NCBI GenBank assembly: GCA_025450855.1
Contig: JANWLL010000023.1
Location: 1-42,369, forward strand
Origin: Vulcanimicrobiia bacterium
GTDB lineage: Bacteria; Vulcanimicrobiota; Vulcanimicrobiia; Eremiobacterales; Eremiobacteraceae
Direction: 5' to 3'
Length of the DNA stretch: 42,369 nt
Both the position numbers and the translations under genes were made by a program. Under the pieces are notes generated by a model. That model saw only the letters and a program-made list of their open reading frames with translations. It was not told the DNA's origin and did not search any database. Of this stretch, positions 8,386 through 16,800 are shown in pieces. How positions within the stretch are numbered: the stretch's first letter is position 1; the number at the start of each line of letters is the position of its first letter.

Positions 8386-9395
8386 TCGAGACGAGCGCAC
8401 GGGTCACGATCGCGACGGTCATCGAGGAATTCGTCCGCGAGGAGCTCTCGGCAGAGAACGCACACATCGCCGCTGCCGTCGCCGAGATGCTCGACGCCGG
8501 CGGCAAGCATCTGCGGCCGCGCATCACGATGCTCTCGAGCCGAGCGTGCGAGTCGGGCGCGGCCGAAGACGCGGTGCTCGCCGCGTACATGGAGATGATC
8601 CACGTCGCGACGCTCATCCACGATGACGTCGTCGACAACGCGGACGTGCGGCGCGGCGTGCAGTCGACGAACAGCGCGTTCGGCAACCGCTTCTCGGTGC
8701 TCGCCGGCGATTATCTTTTCTCGTGGGTCTTCAAGAAGGTGACCCAGTCGTATCCGCAGCCGGTGCCGACGATCCTCGCGGCGATGCTCGCCGAGATCTG
8801 CAACGGCGAGGTGCGCCAGCTTCGTGCGGAAGGCAACGCGGATCTGCCCGAGTCCGCCTACGCCGAGATCATCGGCAAGAAGACGGCCGAGCTGTTCGCC
8901 GCGTGCGCGGAGTGCGGCGCGATCGTCGCCGTCGCGGCGAAACGGGCGCACAGCGGCGCCGACGTGCGCGACATGCAGCGCGTCAAGGCGCTGCGCGCTT
9001 ATGGCTGGTCGTTCGGCATGGCGTTCCAGGTCCGCGACGATCTGCTCGATGCCATCGCAGATGAAGGCGCCCTCGGAAAGCCGGCCGGCTCGGACCTGCG
9101 CGAGAAGAAAGTGACGCTGCCGCTCATCAACGCACTGCGTTCCGGCGGACCGCCGGTGCGCGCGGCGGTCGACAGGCTTTTCGCACACGACGACGCGGGG
9201 GCGCCCGAAGCTGAAAATGACCTCGCGGCGGTCGTCGAGGCGATCCGCAACGGTCATGCGGTCGAATTGACGATTGCGTCGATCGAACGCTATGCAAGCG
9301 CCGCCGAGACGGCCCTCCTCGCGCTCGCGCCGTCGGAGGCGCGCGATGAGCTTTCCGCGCTCGCGCGTTCGTTGACGGAAATCGGTCGACCGTGA
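8382..9395 (+). CDS. Polyprenyl diphosphate synthase (trans, long chain)
   Basis: Trans-isoprenyl diphosphate synthase, 337 aa, likely making the C30-C45 tail of menaquinone (HepT/IspB-like). The two Asp-rich Mg-binding motifs are clear: HDDVVDNAD (Asp 81, 82, 85) and FQVRDDLLD (Asp 219, 220, 223); GGKHLRPR near residue 43 and the FGNRFSVLAGDYLF stretch also match. The start is the GTG at 8382 overlapping the ubiE stop. Its last codons (GRP and the TGA) are contributed by a copy of the repeat family at 9383-9405, so the natural C-terminus may have been altered by repeat insertion. Product chain length cannot be predicted safely. Confidence 0.9.
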   Translation: MIETSARVTIATVIEEFVREELSAENAHIAAAVAEMLDAGGKHLRPRITMLSSRACESGAAEDAVLAAYMEMIHVATLIHDDVVDNADVRRGVQSTNSAFGNRFSVLAGDYLFSWVFKKVTQSYPQPVPTILAAMLAEICNGEVRQLRAEGNADLPESAYAEIIGKKTAELFAACAECGAIVAVAAKRAHSGADVRDMQRVKALRAYGWSFGMAFQVRDDLLDAIADEGALGKPAGSDLREKKVTLPLINALRSGGPPVRAAVDRLFAHDDAGAPEAENDLAAVVEAIRNGHAVELTIASIERYASAAETALLALAPSEARDELSALARSLTEIGRP

Positions 9396-9405
9396 AGGTC
9401 GACCG
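9383..9405 (+). repeat. Short palindrome, supplies prenyl synthase stop
   Basis: CGGTCGACC-GTGAA-GGTCGACCG followed by the family tail CTCC. It is identical in its palindrome to the copy at 4901-4923. The TGA inside the loop (9393-9395) is the stop codon of the upstream prenyl synthase. It lies 31 bases before the tatA start. Confidence 0.85.
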
Positions 9406-9435
9406 CTCCAGCGGCGCTGAAAGAGAAGAGCAACC

Positions 9436-9669
9436 ATGACGCCATTCTTCGCCATCATCGACGCGCCGATCATCATCATCATCGTCGGGCTCGGCGTCTT
9501 GCTCTTCGGCGCGGACAAGATCCCGAAGCTCGCACGCTCGATGGGCGAGGCGAGAAAAGAATTCGAAGCGGGCTCGCGCGCACAAAACGCGCCGCCGCCC
9601 CAAGACCAGACGCAGCCGCCCGCGGCGCCGCCTGCCGCTCCTCCGACCTCGCAGCCGCCGCAGCAATAG
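9436..9669 (+). CDS. tatA: Sec-independent translocase TatA/TatE
   Basis: A 77-aa Tat pore-forming subunit: one N-terminal transmembrane helix (residues about 9-25), the conserved FGADKIPKLARSMGEA hinge and start of the amphipathic helix with KEFEAG, and then a Pro/Gln-rich tail of about 30 residues. A good ribosome binding site (AGAGAAGAG) lies 5-13 bases before the ATG. It is followed after 30 bases by tatC, so the window encodes a minimal TatA-TatC system without a separate TatB, as in many Gram-positive and related bacteria. The gene sits directly before cytochrome c maturation genes, which fits export of folded cofactor-bearing respiratory proteins. Confidence 0.93.
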   Translation: MTPFFAIIDAPIIIIIVGLGVLLFGADKIPKLARSMGEARKEFEAGSRAQNAPPPQDQTQPPAAPPAAPPTSQPPQQ

Positions 9670-9699
9670 ACGCCGGCTGTTCCAGCAGCCCAAGACACG

Positions 9700-10482
9700 A
9701 TGACGACCGCGACCGTGCCGCCCTCCAAGCCCGGGCCACCTCCGTTGCGCCCGCCGGGCGACGACGTCGAGATGACCTTCACCGAGCACCTCGCCGAGCT
9801 TCGGACGCGCCTGCTCATCGCGATCGCCGCCGTCGGCGTCGCGTCGCTCGCCGCATTTCCGCTCATGCCCACATTCCTCGGGTTCGTCGAACGGTACTTC
9901 CTCGCGGGCGTCCAGCTCCACGTGTTCTCGCCGGCGGAGACGATCCGCGTCTATATCAAGCTGTCGCTGCTCATCGGCGTCGTCGTCGCGATGCCCGTCG
10001 TGCTCTATGAGATATACGCATTCGTCGCGCCGGCCCTCGACCGCCGCTTGCGCACGCGCGTACCCTTGTACGTCTTGCCGTCGTTCCTCATGTCCGCAGC
10101 CGGCATCGCGTTCTGCGGTTTCGTCGTCCTGCCGTTCGTCCTGCACGCGCTCATGCAGCTAAACCAATCCGCCGGGCTTGTCGATACGTATCAGTTAGAG
10201 CCGACGGTCGGCTTCATCACACTCATGCTCGGGATATTCGCGATCATGTTCCAGCTGCCGATCCTGGCGGCCATCCTCGCAAGCGTCGGCATCATCAACG
10301 CGAAGATGCTCACCGACAAATGGCGTCATGCGACGCTCGCCATCTTCATCGCCGCGGGCATCGCCGCACCCGACGGCAATCCCATGACGATGGCGCTGCT
10401 CGCCCTTCCGCTGCTCGCGCTCTACGTCTTGAGCGTCGCCGTCGTGCGCGTCGCGCAGCCGAAGCTCCCGAGGCTAGCGTGA
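9700..10482 (+). CDS. tatC: Sec-independent translocase TatC
   Basis: Multi-spanning receptor subunit of the twin-arginine translocase, 260 aa, binding RR signal peptides. The hallmark FTEHLAELRTRLL is at about residues 27-39, and VLYEIYAFVAPAL carries the conserved Glu of the first cytoplasmic loop region. Six hydrophobic segments are visible. The N-terminus carries a Pro-rich extension of about 22 residues before the core. The last codons overlap the start of the ResB gene (GTGA). Together with tatA it should give a functional two-component Tat system. Confidence 0.94.
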   Translation: MTTATVPPSKPGPPPLRPPGDDVEMTFTEHLAELRTRLLIAIAAVGVASLAAFPLMPTFLGFVERYFLAGVQLHVFSPAETIRVYIKLSLLIGVVVAMPVVLYEIYAFVAPALDRRLRTRVPLYVLPSFLMSAAGIAFCGFVVLPFVLHALMQLNQSAGLVDTYQLEPTVGFITLMLGIFAIMFQLPILAAILASVGIINAKMLTDKWRHATLAIFIAAGIAAPDGNPMTMALLALPLLALYVLSVAVVRVAQPKLPRLA

Positions 10483-11882
10483 AGAGCGCCGCCGCAGCCA
10501 AGCGGACGTTCGTCGACGAGCTGCTCGACGTCTTGAGCAACGTGCTGTTCCCGGTCGTCGTATTCCTCATCTGGGCCGTGATGACGACGATCGGCACGAT
10601 CGTCGACCAGAACCAAGATCCGCAGCATTACTACGACATGTATCCGACCGCGGTCGCGAATCTCATCTTGCGGCTTCACCTCGACACCGTGCTCCATTCG
10701 ATCCCGTACTTCTCGCTCATCGTGCTCTTGCTCGTGTCGATGACCGTGTGCACGTTCAGGCGCGTCATCCCGAAGCGCTTCCCGAAGGACCGCGCGGTGA
10801 TGATCGAGGCGTTCGGCCTGCACGGAAGTGCGACGTCGCGCGCAGGCGATGCGACCGGCGAGCGCACCGAGCAGTTCTTGCGCAAGCGCCGGTTCGCGCT
10901 TCGGACGCTCGACGTCGACGGCACGCGCTGGCTCTTCGGAGACAAAGACAAGTGGGCGCGCTACGGCGTTCTCGTCGCACACCTCGGGTTCGCGATCATC
11001 GCGTTCGGCGTGTTCCTCGGCTGGCTCGCGGGCTTCAAAGGCGAGCTCCAGATCTTCGACGGCGCGACGGCCGCGGTCGCGCAGCAACCGGGCCTCGCCA
11101 TCCATCTCGACAAGTTCACCGCGACGTTCCAGCCCGTCGAGACGCCGAACGGCACGTTTTATCAAGCATCCAAGTTCGAGTCCGACGTCGGCGTCGTCGA
11201 AGACGGCACCGCGACGAAGACCGACATCATCGTCAACCATCCGTTCCAGACGAAGTCGGGCGTCTATTTCTATCAAGCGTCGTACGGCTTCGGCGGCCGC
11301 ATCGATCTGACGCGCAACGGCAAGCCCGTCAGCCTCTCGGGCGCGGGGCGGCTCATGCCTGGCGACCAGGTCTTCTTGCCGGGGACGAGCCGCGAGATCG
11401 ACTACGTCACGCTGCTCGGACCGTCGGATCCGTCGCAAGTGCCGATGGGCGTGCCGCTGCCGAAGACCGACGAGTACGCGATGTGGGTCATCCACGACAA
11501 CGTGCCGACGACGTCGCGGCCGCTTCTCGTCCCCATCGGAAAGACGATCGACGTCGGCGACGGCTATGCTTTGACCGCGCGCGCGCCGATCGCGTGGACA
11601 GGCTTGACGTACCGTCGCGATCCGGGCGAGGGCTTCGTCGGGCTCGGCGCGGCGGTGCTCGTCACCGGCTTCGTCATGGCGCTGTTCTTCGTTCCGGTCA
11701 AGCTCTACGTGCGTACGCGTCGCGACGCGCGTGGCCCGGTCGTCGACGTCGCCGCGACGACGACGAAGGGCAACACGATTTACGAGGGCGAATTCAAGCA
11801 GCTTCTCGACGGGCTCGGGCGGACGCTCGAGACCGGCGATAACGAACCCGCGCAGGATGCGGTGGAGACGGCGTATGCCTGA
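10479..11882 (+). CDS. resB: Cytochrome c biogenesis protein ResB / Ccs1
   Basis: System II cytochrome c synthase subunit, 467 aa, working with CcsA to export heme and attach it to apocytochrome c outside the membrane. The topology fits: two TMs in the first 90 residues, a third TM near 165-185 (VLVAHLGFAIIAFGVFLGWLAG), a large extracytoplasmic domain (about 190-385) with FQTKSGVYFYQASYG, and a last TM near residue 400 (GLGAAVLVTGFVMALFF). The start is the GTG at 10479 overlapping the tatC stop. The gene ends inside ccsA (8-base overlap), so expression is coupled. The plastid name is Ccs1. Confidence 0.9.
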   Translation: MKSAAAAKRTFVDELLDVLSNVLFPVVVFLIWAVMTTIGTIVDQNQDPQHYYDMYPTAVANLILRLHLDTVLHSIPYFSLIVLLLVSMTVCTFRRVIPKRFPKDRAVMIEAFGLHGSATSRAGDATGERTEQFLRKRRFALRTLDVDGTRWLFGDKDKWARYGVLVAHLGFAIIAFGVFLGWLAGFKGELQIFDGATAAVAQQPGLAIHLDKFTATFQPVETPNGTFYQASKFESDVGVVEDGTATKTDIIVNHPFQTKSGVYFYQASYGFGGRIDLTRNGKPVSLSGAGRLMPGDQVFLPGTSREIDYVTLLGPSDPSQVPMGVPLPKTDEYAMWVIHDNVPTTSRPLLVPIGKTIDVGDGYALTARAPIAWTGLTYRRDPGEGFVGLGAAVLVTGFVMALFFVPVKLYVRTRRDARGPVVDVAATTTKGNTIYEGEFKQLLDGLGRTLETGDNEPAQDAVETAYA

Positions 11883-12804
11883 TTACTCGCAATACAACAC
11901 GAACGCCCAAGCGCTCGCCGACGCGCACGTCGCGGCCTACATGGCTTGGTATCATGTCGCCATCGTCCTCTACGTGCTTGCTGCAGCCGTGTTTCTCGCG
12001 TACTGGTTCTTCCGCAATCGCCCGACCGCGGCGGGCGGCGCGATTCTAGCGACTGCCGGCCTTGGCTGCCAGATGGCTAGCCTCGGCATCCGCTGGGTGT
12101 ATAGCGGCCACGTGCCGTGGAACGACCTCTACGGCTCGTTGTCGGTCGTCGCGCTGCTCTCGGTCGCGCTCTTCCTCATCTTCGGGCTGCGCTACAAGAT
12201 CTGGTTCGCCGGACCGATCGTCCTCTCGGTCACCGATGCATTGCTCGCGTACGGCCAGGGGTGGAACAAGGGACTCGAGCCGCTCGTCCCTTCGCTCCAG
12301 AACAACTACTGGATCTACTACCACGTCCCCGTCGTGCTCGCCGCGTATGCGGCTTTCCTCATCGGATTCTCCACGAGCATCCTCTATCTATTGAAGAAGC
12401 ACGACGAAGACCGCGCGCTCGCCGGGGCCGGGAAGTCGGTCGGGGCCGCCGTCGCGGCCGTTCGCCCCGCGTGGCTCGATTGGCTCGATATCGTGCCGGC
12501 ATCGGGCGCGCTCGAGGTCATAACGTATCGCGTCATCGCAATCGGCGAGATCTTGCTGACCGTCGGCGTCATCCTCGGATCGCTTTGGGCGCACGACGCG
12601 TGGGGCAGCTACTGGCAGAACGACCCGAAAGAGCTCGCTGCTCTGACGTGCTGGATCTGGTACGCCGCCTACCTCCACCTGCACACGCGCCCGTCGTTCC
12701 GCGGCCCTCGCCTCGCGTGGATGTCGATCGCGGGCTTCGGCGTCGTGTTGTTCTGCTATTTCGGCGTCAACATCTGGATCAGCGGCCTCCACTCGTACAA
12801 ATAG
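11875..12804 (+). CDS. ccsA: Cytochrome c biogenesis protein CcsA / ResC
   Basis: Heme-handling subunit of the system II cytochrome c synthase, 309 aa, with about eight hydrophobic helices. The WWD-like heme-binding segment is at residues 243-253 and reads WGSYWQNDPKE; family members normally have Trp where Asn 249 stands. The following CWIWYAAYLHLHTR includes a conserved helix and the His expected as a heme ligand; a second candidate His is in NYWIYYHVPVVL. It starts at an ATG overlapping the end of resB. It is the last gene of the tatA-tatC-resB-ccsA run; a structured element begins 9 bases behind its stop. Confidence 0.9.
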   Translation: MPDYSQYNTNAQALADAHVAAYMAWYHVAIVLYVLAAAVFLAYWFFRNRPTAAGGAILATAGLGCQMASLGIRWVYSGHVPWNDLYGSLSVVALLSVALFLIFGLRYKIWFAGPIVLSVTDALLAYGQGWNKGLEPLVPSLQNNYWIYYHVPVVLAAYAAFLIGFSTSILYLLKKHDEDRALAGAGKSVGAAVAAVRPAWLDWLDIVPASGALEVITYRVIAIGEILLTVGVILGSLWAHDAWGSYWQNDPKELAALTCWIWYAAYLHLHTRPSFRGPRLAWMSIAGFGVVLFCYFGVNIWISGLHSYK

Positions 12805-12812
12805 ATCGCGGC

Positions 12813-12936
12813 ACGCACCTCGCGAGGGAGCCATCGCGGGGACGCGGCTCAAATCGGGGCAGACTATCTTTCGCCGCTCTGTTCGGCGCCTTTCGGCGCC
12901 TCACAAGGCCCGCTTGTGGCTCCCTCGCGAGTGCGT
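12813..12936 (+). ncRNA. Structured element, copy A (candidate RNA)
   Basis: This lies between the convergent ends of ccsA and the glycosyltransferase. It has a long outer stem (12819-12833 with 12917-12931, 15 bp perfect, extended by ACGCA/TGCGT past a one-base bulge), an inner stem GCGGG 12836-12840 with CCCGC 12909-12913, a hairpin GCGGC 12844-12848 with GCCGC 12873-12877 around a 24-base loop, and a hairpin GGCGCC-TTTC-GGCGCC at 12885-12900. The same architecture with different stem sequences occurs in copy B on the other strand. The biological strand is uncertain: as written it would be a ccsA 3' UTR structure, whereas the opposite strand gives a GAAA tetraloop closed by C-G, which favours an RNA from the minus strand. 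A MITE-like DNA element is the alternative. Confidence 0.6.
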
Positions 12937-12965
12937 CGGCATCGCGCCTATCTGAGCGAGCGCAA

Positions 12966-13083
12966 GCCACGAGGGTGTCGCTCTAAGCGGGTGTTCTGAG
13001 ACGGCGAAAGCCGTCGAAGACAGCGGCGGAAGGCAAGCATTTCCCGAATCGCCGCGTGCCCGCGAGAGCGACACCCTCGTGGC
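12966..13083 (-). ncRNA. Structured element, copy B (candidate RNA)
   Basis: Inverted, diverged copy of the element at 12813-12936. The outer stem is 19 bp perfect (12966-12984 with 13065-13083). The inner GCGGG/CCCGC stem uses 13059-13063 and 12987-12991, the GCGGC/GCCGC hairpin uses 13051-13055 and 13023-13027 around a 23-base loop, and the small hairpin is GACGGC-TTTC-GCCGTC (13000-13015, minus-strand reading). Outer and small stems differ from copy A but stay paired, while loop bases such as TCGGG, CGCGGG, ACGCGGC, CGCCGCT and CCCGCTT are shared. It sits 12 bases behind the glycosyltransferase stop on that gene's strand. Orientation of the functional strand is open, as for copy A. Confidence 0.6.
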
Positions 13084-13094
13084 GAAGCGCGTCG

Positions 13095-14768
13095 TCAGCG
13101 AGGCGCGGTGGCGCGGTAGGTGACCAGCCAGAGGGTTGGAGTCTTTTCGATCAGCGCGAGCTTGACGCCGCGGTTCGTGAGATCGGTGTATGCATCCGGT
13201 GACACGACACACACGGCCGGTTGCGGCGTCGCGAAGTAGCGGCGCGGCGGGACGTCGTCGGTGTTATGTCCGACGCTCGTGATGGGCGGGCCGTTGGTGT
13301 AATAGTCGAGGGAAAAACCTTGATGGACGCCGTCGAAGCAGATGCGGTCGCCCGGATGCCACGAGCGCATGACGTCGCCGGCCATCGCCTTCATCGGCTT
13401 CGCGGTCGATTCGATCTGCGGGAGTATCGAGAAGGTGACGACGCCGATGAACGCGGCCATCATCGCCGACATGCCGATCGGCGCGATCCACGGCTTATCA
13501 AGTCGGATCGCGAGGAGGAACGTCAACAGCGCTATGGGCACGACGAGCCAGCCGAGCAGCGCGAGCGATGGAGCGAGTGTCACCATCAATCCGCTCGCGT
13601 GAGCGTGACCGTAGAAGTAGACGCCGGCGGCGAGGATTACAACTGCAGCGATCAGCGCGAAAAGCGCGCCGCGCAGCGGCCGCATCGACCGCTGCGCGAT
13701 CGCGTTCGCGATCGTCTCGCCGGTCATGATCGAAAGCGCGGGGAATGACGCTTCGATGTAGTTCGGCAGCTTCGTCTGCGCGACCGAGAAGAAGACGAAA
13801 GGCACGAGCGCCGCGGCGATGAGGAATTTGCCGTCGTCGTCGCCTGATCGCCACGCGCGCGCGACTGCTTGTGGTACGAACGCGATGAACGGGAAGAAGC
13901 CGACGATGAGGATCGGCACGTAATAGTAGATGGGGCCGGGTTGATTCTCGTACGGGGAAAGAAAACGGCTGACGTTCGAGAGCCCGAAGTACGCGTACAA
14001 GAAATGCGTTCCGCTGACGGCGGTCTCAGCTGCGAACCACGAACCGGCGATGACGACATACAACGCGACCGCGCCGAGCCATGGCAGACCTGCAAACGAC
14101 GTCCAGCGGCGCGCCCACGCGGCCCACGCGATGAGTGTAAGCCCGGGGAGGACGAGCGCGACAGGTCCTTTGATGAGCGTGCCGAGCGCGGTCGCGATCG
14201 CCGCGATCCACAACGCTTTGGGATCGCGATCGCGCAGTGCGAACCAGCCCCAGAAGGTCGCGACCGTCATCGCGCACACGAGCATCGTGTCTTGGATAGC
14301 CAAGCGCGACATGACGAGGAACTCGAGCCCGACCCCGAGCGCGAGCGCGGCGACGACGCCTACGGTCTCGCCGTAGAGCCTTCGCCCTGCGAGGTAGATC
14401 GCGTAGCCGCTCGCGACGCCGAAGACCGCCGAAGGAAGCCGAAGCGCGAATTCGGTGAGACCGAAGAGCTTCGCCGAAAGCGCCGCCGTCCAGAACCAAA
14501 GGGGGGGATGGACGTACCACGGCTGCAGATCTTTGTGAAGGGTGAGCCAGTCGCCCGACCTGAGCATCTCCTTCACGATCTCGCCGTACTGCGGCTCGCT
14601 GTTATCCCAGAGGCTGCCCGCGCCCAGCCGCACCGCGTAGAGCACGGCTAAAAAGACGAGCATCGCAAAGACGAAGAGTCGCGAGCGTCTGTCGGTCGGC
14701 GGCGCGTCTTGCTTCACGATGCGGGCTCTTGTCGACGGGACGGAGCGAAGTCCTTTCAGGAAGTTCAA
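13095..14768 (-). CDS. ArnT/PMT-like membrane glycosyltransferase
   Basis: Polytopic GT-C glycosyltransferase, up to 557 aa, about 11-12 hydrophobic segments. The first extracytoplasmic loop carries the catalytic-type acidic motif DNSEPQYGEIVKEMLRSGDW and WYVHPPLWFW, which match the ArnT/PMT/YfhO-like families (transfer from a polyprenyl-phosphate sugar). A soluble domain of about 100 residues forms the C-terminus. Acceptor unknown: lipid A, other envelope glycolipid or protein are possible. The start is uncertain: the open frame begins with TTG at 14768 without a clear ribosome binding site, and a GTG at 14717 is also plausible, since the first hydrophobic helix starts only about residue 31. 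It is divergent from hemC. Copy B of the structured element lies just behind its stop. Confidence 0.8.
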   Translation of the reverse strand: MNFLKGLRSVPSTRARIVKQDAPPTDRRSRLFVFAMLVFLAVLYAVRLGAGSLWDNSEPQYGEIVKEMLRSGDWLTLHKDLQPWYVHPPLWFWTAALSAKLFGLTEFALRLPSAVFGVASGYAIYLAGRRLYGETVGVVAALALGVGLEFLVMSRLAIQDTMLVCAMTVATFWGWFALRDRDPKALWIAAIATALGTLIKGPVALVLPGLTLIAWAAWARRWTSFAGLPWLGAVALYVVIAGSWFAAETAVSGTHFLYAYFGLSNVSRFLSPYENQPGPIYYYVPILIVGFFPFIAFVPQAVARAWRSGDDDGKFLIAAALVPFVFFSVAQTKLPNYIEASFPALSIMTGETIANAIAQRSMRPLRGALFALIAAVVILAAGVYFYGHAHASGLMVTLAPSLALLGWLVVPIALLTFLLAIRLDKPWIAPIGMSAMMAAFIGVVTFSILPQIESTAKPMKAMAGDVMRSWHPGDRICFDGVHQGFSLDYYTNGPPITSVGHNTDDVPPRRYFATPQPAVCVVSPDAYTDLTNRGVKLALIEKTPTLWLVTYRATAPR

Positions 14769-14806
14769 CGGGGCGCGTGCGCGCGCGCGAAGAAAGGATG
14801 CTAGAC

Positions 14807-15760
14807 ATGCAGACGATACGCATCGCGACGCGCGCGAGCCGGCTCGCCCTCATCCAGGCGCGAGCGGTCGCGACGCCGCTCGAAGCGCTCGGACGCTCCG
14901 TCGAAATCGTCACCGTCTCGACGCGCGGCGATCGCGTCACCGATCGAAGCCTCGTGCAGATCGGCGGCGACGGCGTCTTCGTCAAAGAGCTCGAAGCGGC
15001 GCTGCTCGACGGCCGTGCTGACGTCGCCGTCCATTCGATGAAGGATCTCCCGACCGACGAGCCCGCCGAGCTGCTCAACGCGGCCGTGCTCGAACGCGAG
15101 GATCCGCGCGATGTCTTGATCAGCATGGATAACGCGTACCGGGGCCTCGCGGCGTTGCCTGCGTCGGCCGTCGTCGGCACCAGCTCGCTTCGCCGGCAAG
15201 CGCTCCTCCTCGTTGACCGACCCGACGTCGAGGTGCGCGACATCCGCGGCAACGTCGACACGCGCGTCCGAAAAGTGCTCGAAGGCGAATTCGACGCGGC
15301 GATCCTCGCCCTCGCGGGATTGCGACGCGCCGGATTGCTCGAGACGGTCGGCGGGGGCACGCCGCTCGCGCTCGATCTCATGACGCCGCCGGCAGGCCAG
15401 GGCGCGATATGCGCGCAGTGCCGGAAGGGCGATGGGGAGATGACGTCCTTGCTCAAGGGGCTCGATCATCCGCAGAGCGCGCTCGAGGTGACGATCGAGC
15501 GCGCTTTCTTGCGGCGCATGGGCGGTGGGTGCCTCGTGCCGATCGGCGTCAACGCCGCCGTCCGAGGACCGGATTGCACGATCGAAGCCGTCGTCGCGGC
15601 CGTCGATGGCAGCTCGACCGTGCGACGAAGCGCACGCGTCGCTGCGGATGACGAAGTGTCGGCGGTCGCCGCCGCCGAATCCCTCGCCGATGAGATGCTC
15701 AAAGCAGGGGGGCGCGCGCTCGTCGACCTTTTCCGCTCGACGGTCGTGAAAAGCACGTGA
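14807..15760 (+). CDS. hemC: Hydroxymethylbilane synthase (porphobilinogen deaminase)
   Basis: Third committed enzyme of tetrapyrrole synthesis, 317 aa; polymerises four porphobilinogens. The N-terminus [15 protein letters not shown], the [12 protein letters not shown] loop, [11 protein letters not shown], and [14 protein letters not shown] are all present, and Cys 242 in GGGCLVPIG is the site of the dipyrromethane cofactor. The ATG at 14807 is chosen because AAAGGA lies 9 bases before it; an in-frame ATG at 14798 is also possible. It is the first gene of the heme cluster, divergent from the glycosyltransferase across an alternating CG/CA tract (about 14772-14789). Confidence 0.95.
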   Translation: MQTIRIATRASRLALIQARAVATPLEALGRSVEIVTVSTRGDRVTDRSLVQIGGDGVFVKELEAALLDGRADVAVHSMKDLPTDEPAELLNAAVLEREDPRDVLISMDNAYRGLAALPASAVVGTSSLRRQALLLVDRPDVEVRDIRGNVDTRVRKVLEGEFDAAILALAGLRRAGLLETVGGGTPLALDLMTPPAGQGAICAQCRKGDGEMTSLLKGLDHPQSALEVTIERAFLRRMGGGCLVPIGVNAAVRGPDCTIEAVVAAVDGSSTVRRSARVAADDEVSAVAAAESLADEMLKAGGRALVDLFRSTVVKST

Positions 15761-16800
15761 GCTCGACGTTCGACCCTACGACGATGGAAAGCGTCCTCGA
15801 TGGCGCTGGAACACTGCCCGTGCCGACTATTCGGCCGCGGCGCCTTCGCCGCACCGCCGCGATGCGGCGCCTCACCGCCGAGAACCGCCTGTCCGCCTCG
15901 GATCTCGTGCAGCCGATCTTCGTCGTGCCCGGCGAAGGCGTCGAGCGGGATATCGCCTCGATGCCCGGAGTCAAGCAGTTCTCGGTCGATCGTGCCGTCG
16001 AAGAGGCGCGCGCTTGCGCAGCATCGGGAATACCGGCGGTCATCCTTTTCGGCATACCACCTGAGAAAGATGATGCCGCGTCGTGGCTTGGGCGTGCCGA
16101 CGGGCCGGTGCAGCGCGCGATCCGTGCGATCAAGTCCGCCTTGCCCGAACTGCTCGTCATCGCCGACCTTTGCGGGTGCGAGTATACGTCGCACGGCCAT
16201 TGCGGACTGCTGAATCCCGACGGTGACATCGACAACGACCGCAGCGTCGCGCTCCTCGCGCGGGGCGCGGTCTCGTACGCGCAATGCGGCGTCGACATCG
16301 TCGCGCCGTCCGACATGATGGATGGGCGCGTCGCCGCCATCCGCGCCGCACTCGACCGCGCCGAGCACCAGGATATCGCGATCATGTCATATGCCGTGAA
16401 GTACGCGTCGGCATTTTACGGCCCATTTCGCGAAGCCGCGGGTTCGACGCCGGCGTTCGGCGACCGGCGCACGCACCAGATGGATCCGCCGAACGCGCGC
16501 GAGGCGGTGAAGGAAGCGCTGCTCGACGTCGCCGAGGGCGCCGACATCATCCTCGTCAAGCCGGCGCTCTCGTATCTCGACGTCGTCGCTAGCGTACGTC
16601 GCGCGGTCAACGTGCCCGTCGCCGTCTACAACGTGAGCGGTGAGTACTCGATGATCAAGGCGGCCGCCGCGCGCGGCTGGATCGACGAAGAGCGGGCGGT
16701 CGACGAGCTGCTCGTCTCGTGCAAACGCGCCGGCGCCTCGATCATCATCACGTACTTCGCGCGGTCGATAGCGACGCGGCTGGCGAAAGCGCAGCGGTGA
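15757..16800 (+). CDS. hemB: Delta-aminolevulinic acid dehydratase (porphobilinogen synthase)
   Basis: Condenses two 5-aminolevulinates to porphobilinogen; TIM barrel, 347 aa. Zinc-type cysteines are all present (Cys 139, 141, 149 in [13 protein letters not shown]), so a Zn-dependent rather than purely Mg-dependent enzyme is expected. The two Schiff-base lysines are Lys 215 ([16 protein letters not shown] region) and Lys 268 ([11 protein letters not shown]). The start is the GTG at 15757 overlapping the hemC stop; an ATG at 15784 would remove nine poorly conserved residues and is possible. Translationally coupled to hemC and, through another GTGA, to mobA. Confidence 0.95.
   Translation: MSSTFDPTTMESVLDGAGTLPVPTIRPRRLRRTAAMRRLTAENRLSASDLVQPIFVVPGEGVERDIASMPGVKQFSVDRAVEEARACAASGIPAVILFGIPPEKDDAASWLGRADGPVQRAIRAIKSALPELLVIADLCGCEYTSHGHCGLLNPDGDIDNDRSVALLARGAVSYAQCGVDIVAPSDMMDGRVAAIRAALDRAEHQDIAIMSYAVKYASAFYGPFREAAGSTPAFGDRRTHQMDPPNAREAVKEALLDVAEGADIILVKPALSYLDVVASVRRAVNVPVAVYNVSGEYSMIKAAAARGWIDEERAVDELLVSCKRAGASIIITYFARSIATRLAKAQR

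Noticed and set aside
8199-9872. Minus-strand open frame of 557 codons over prenyl synthase and tatA
   Set aside because: Shadow of two well-supported genes; it would cross intergenic DNA and a repeat copy.
14772-14789. Alternating CG/CA tract before hemC as a regulatory Z-DNA site
   Set aside because: Short, common in such base composition, and without other evidence; noted only in the hemC entry.
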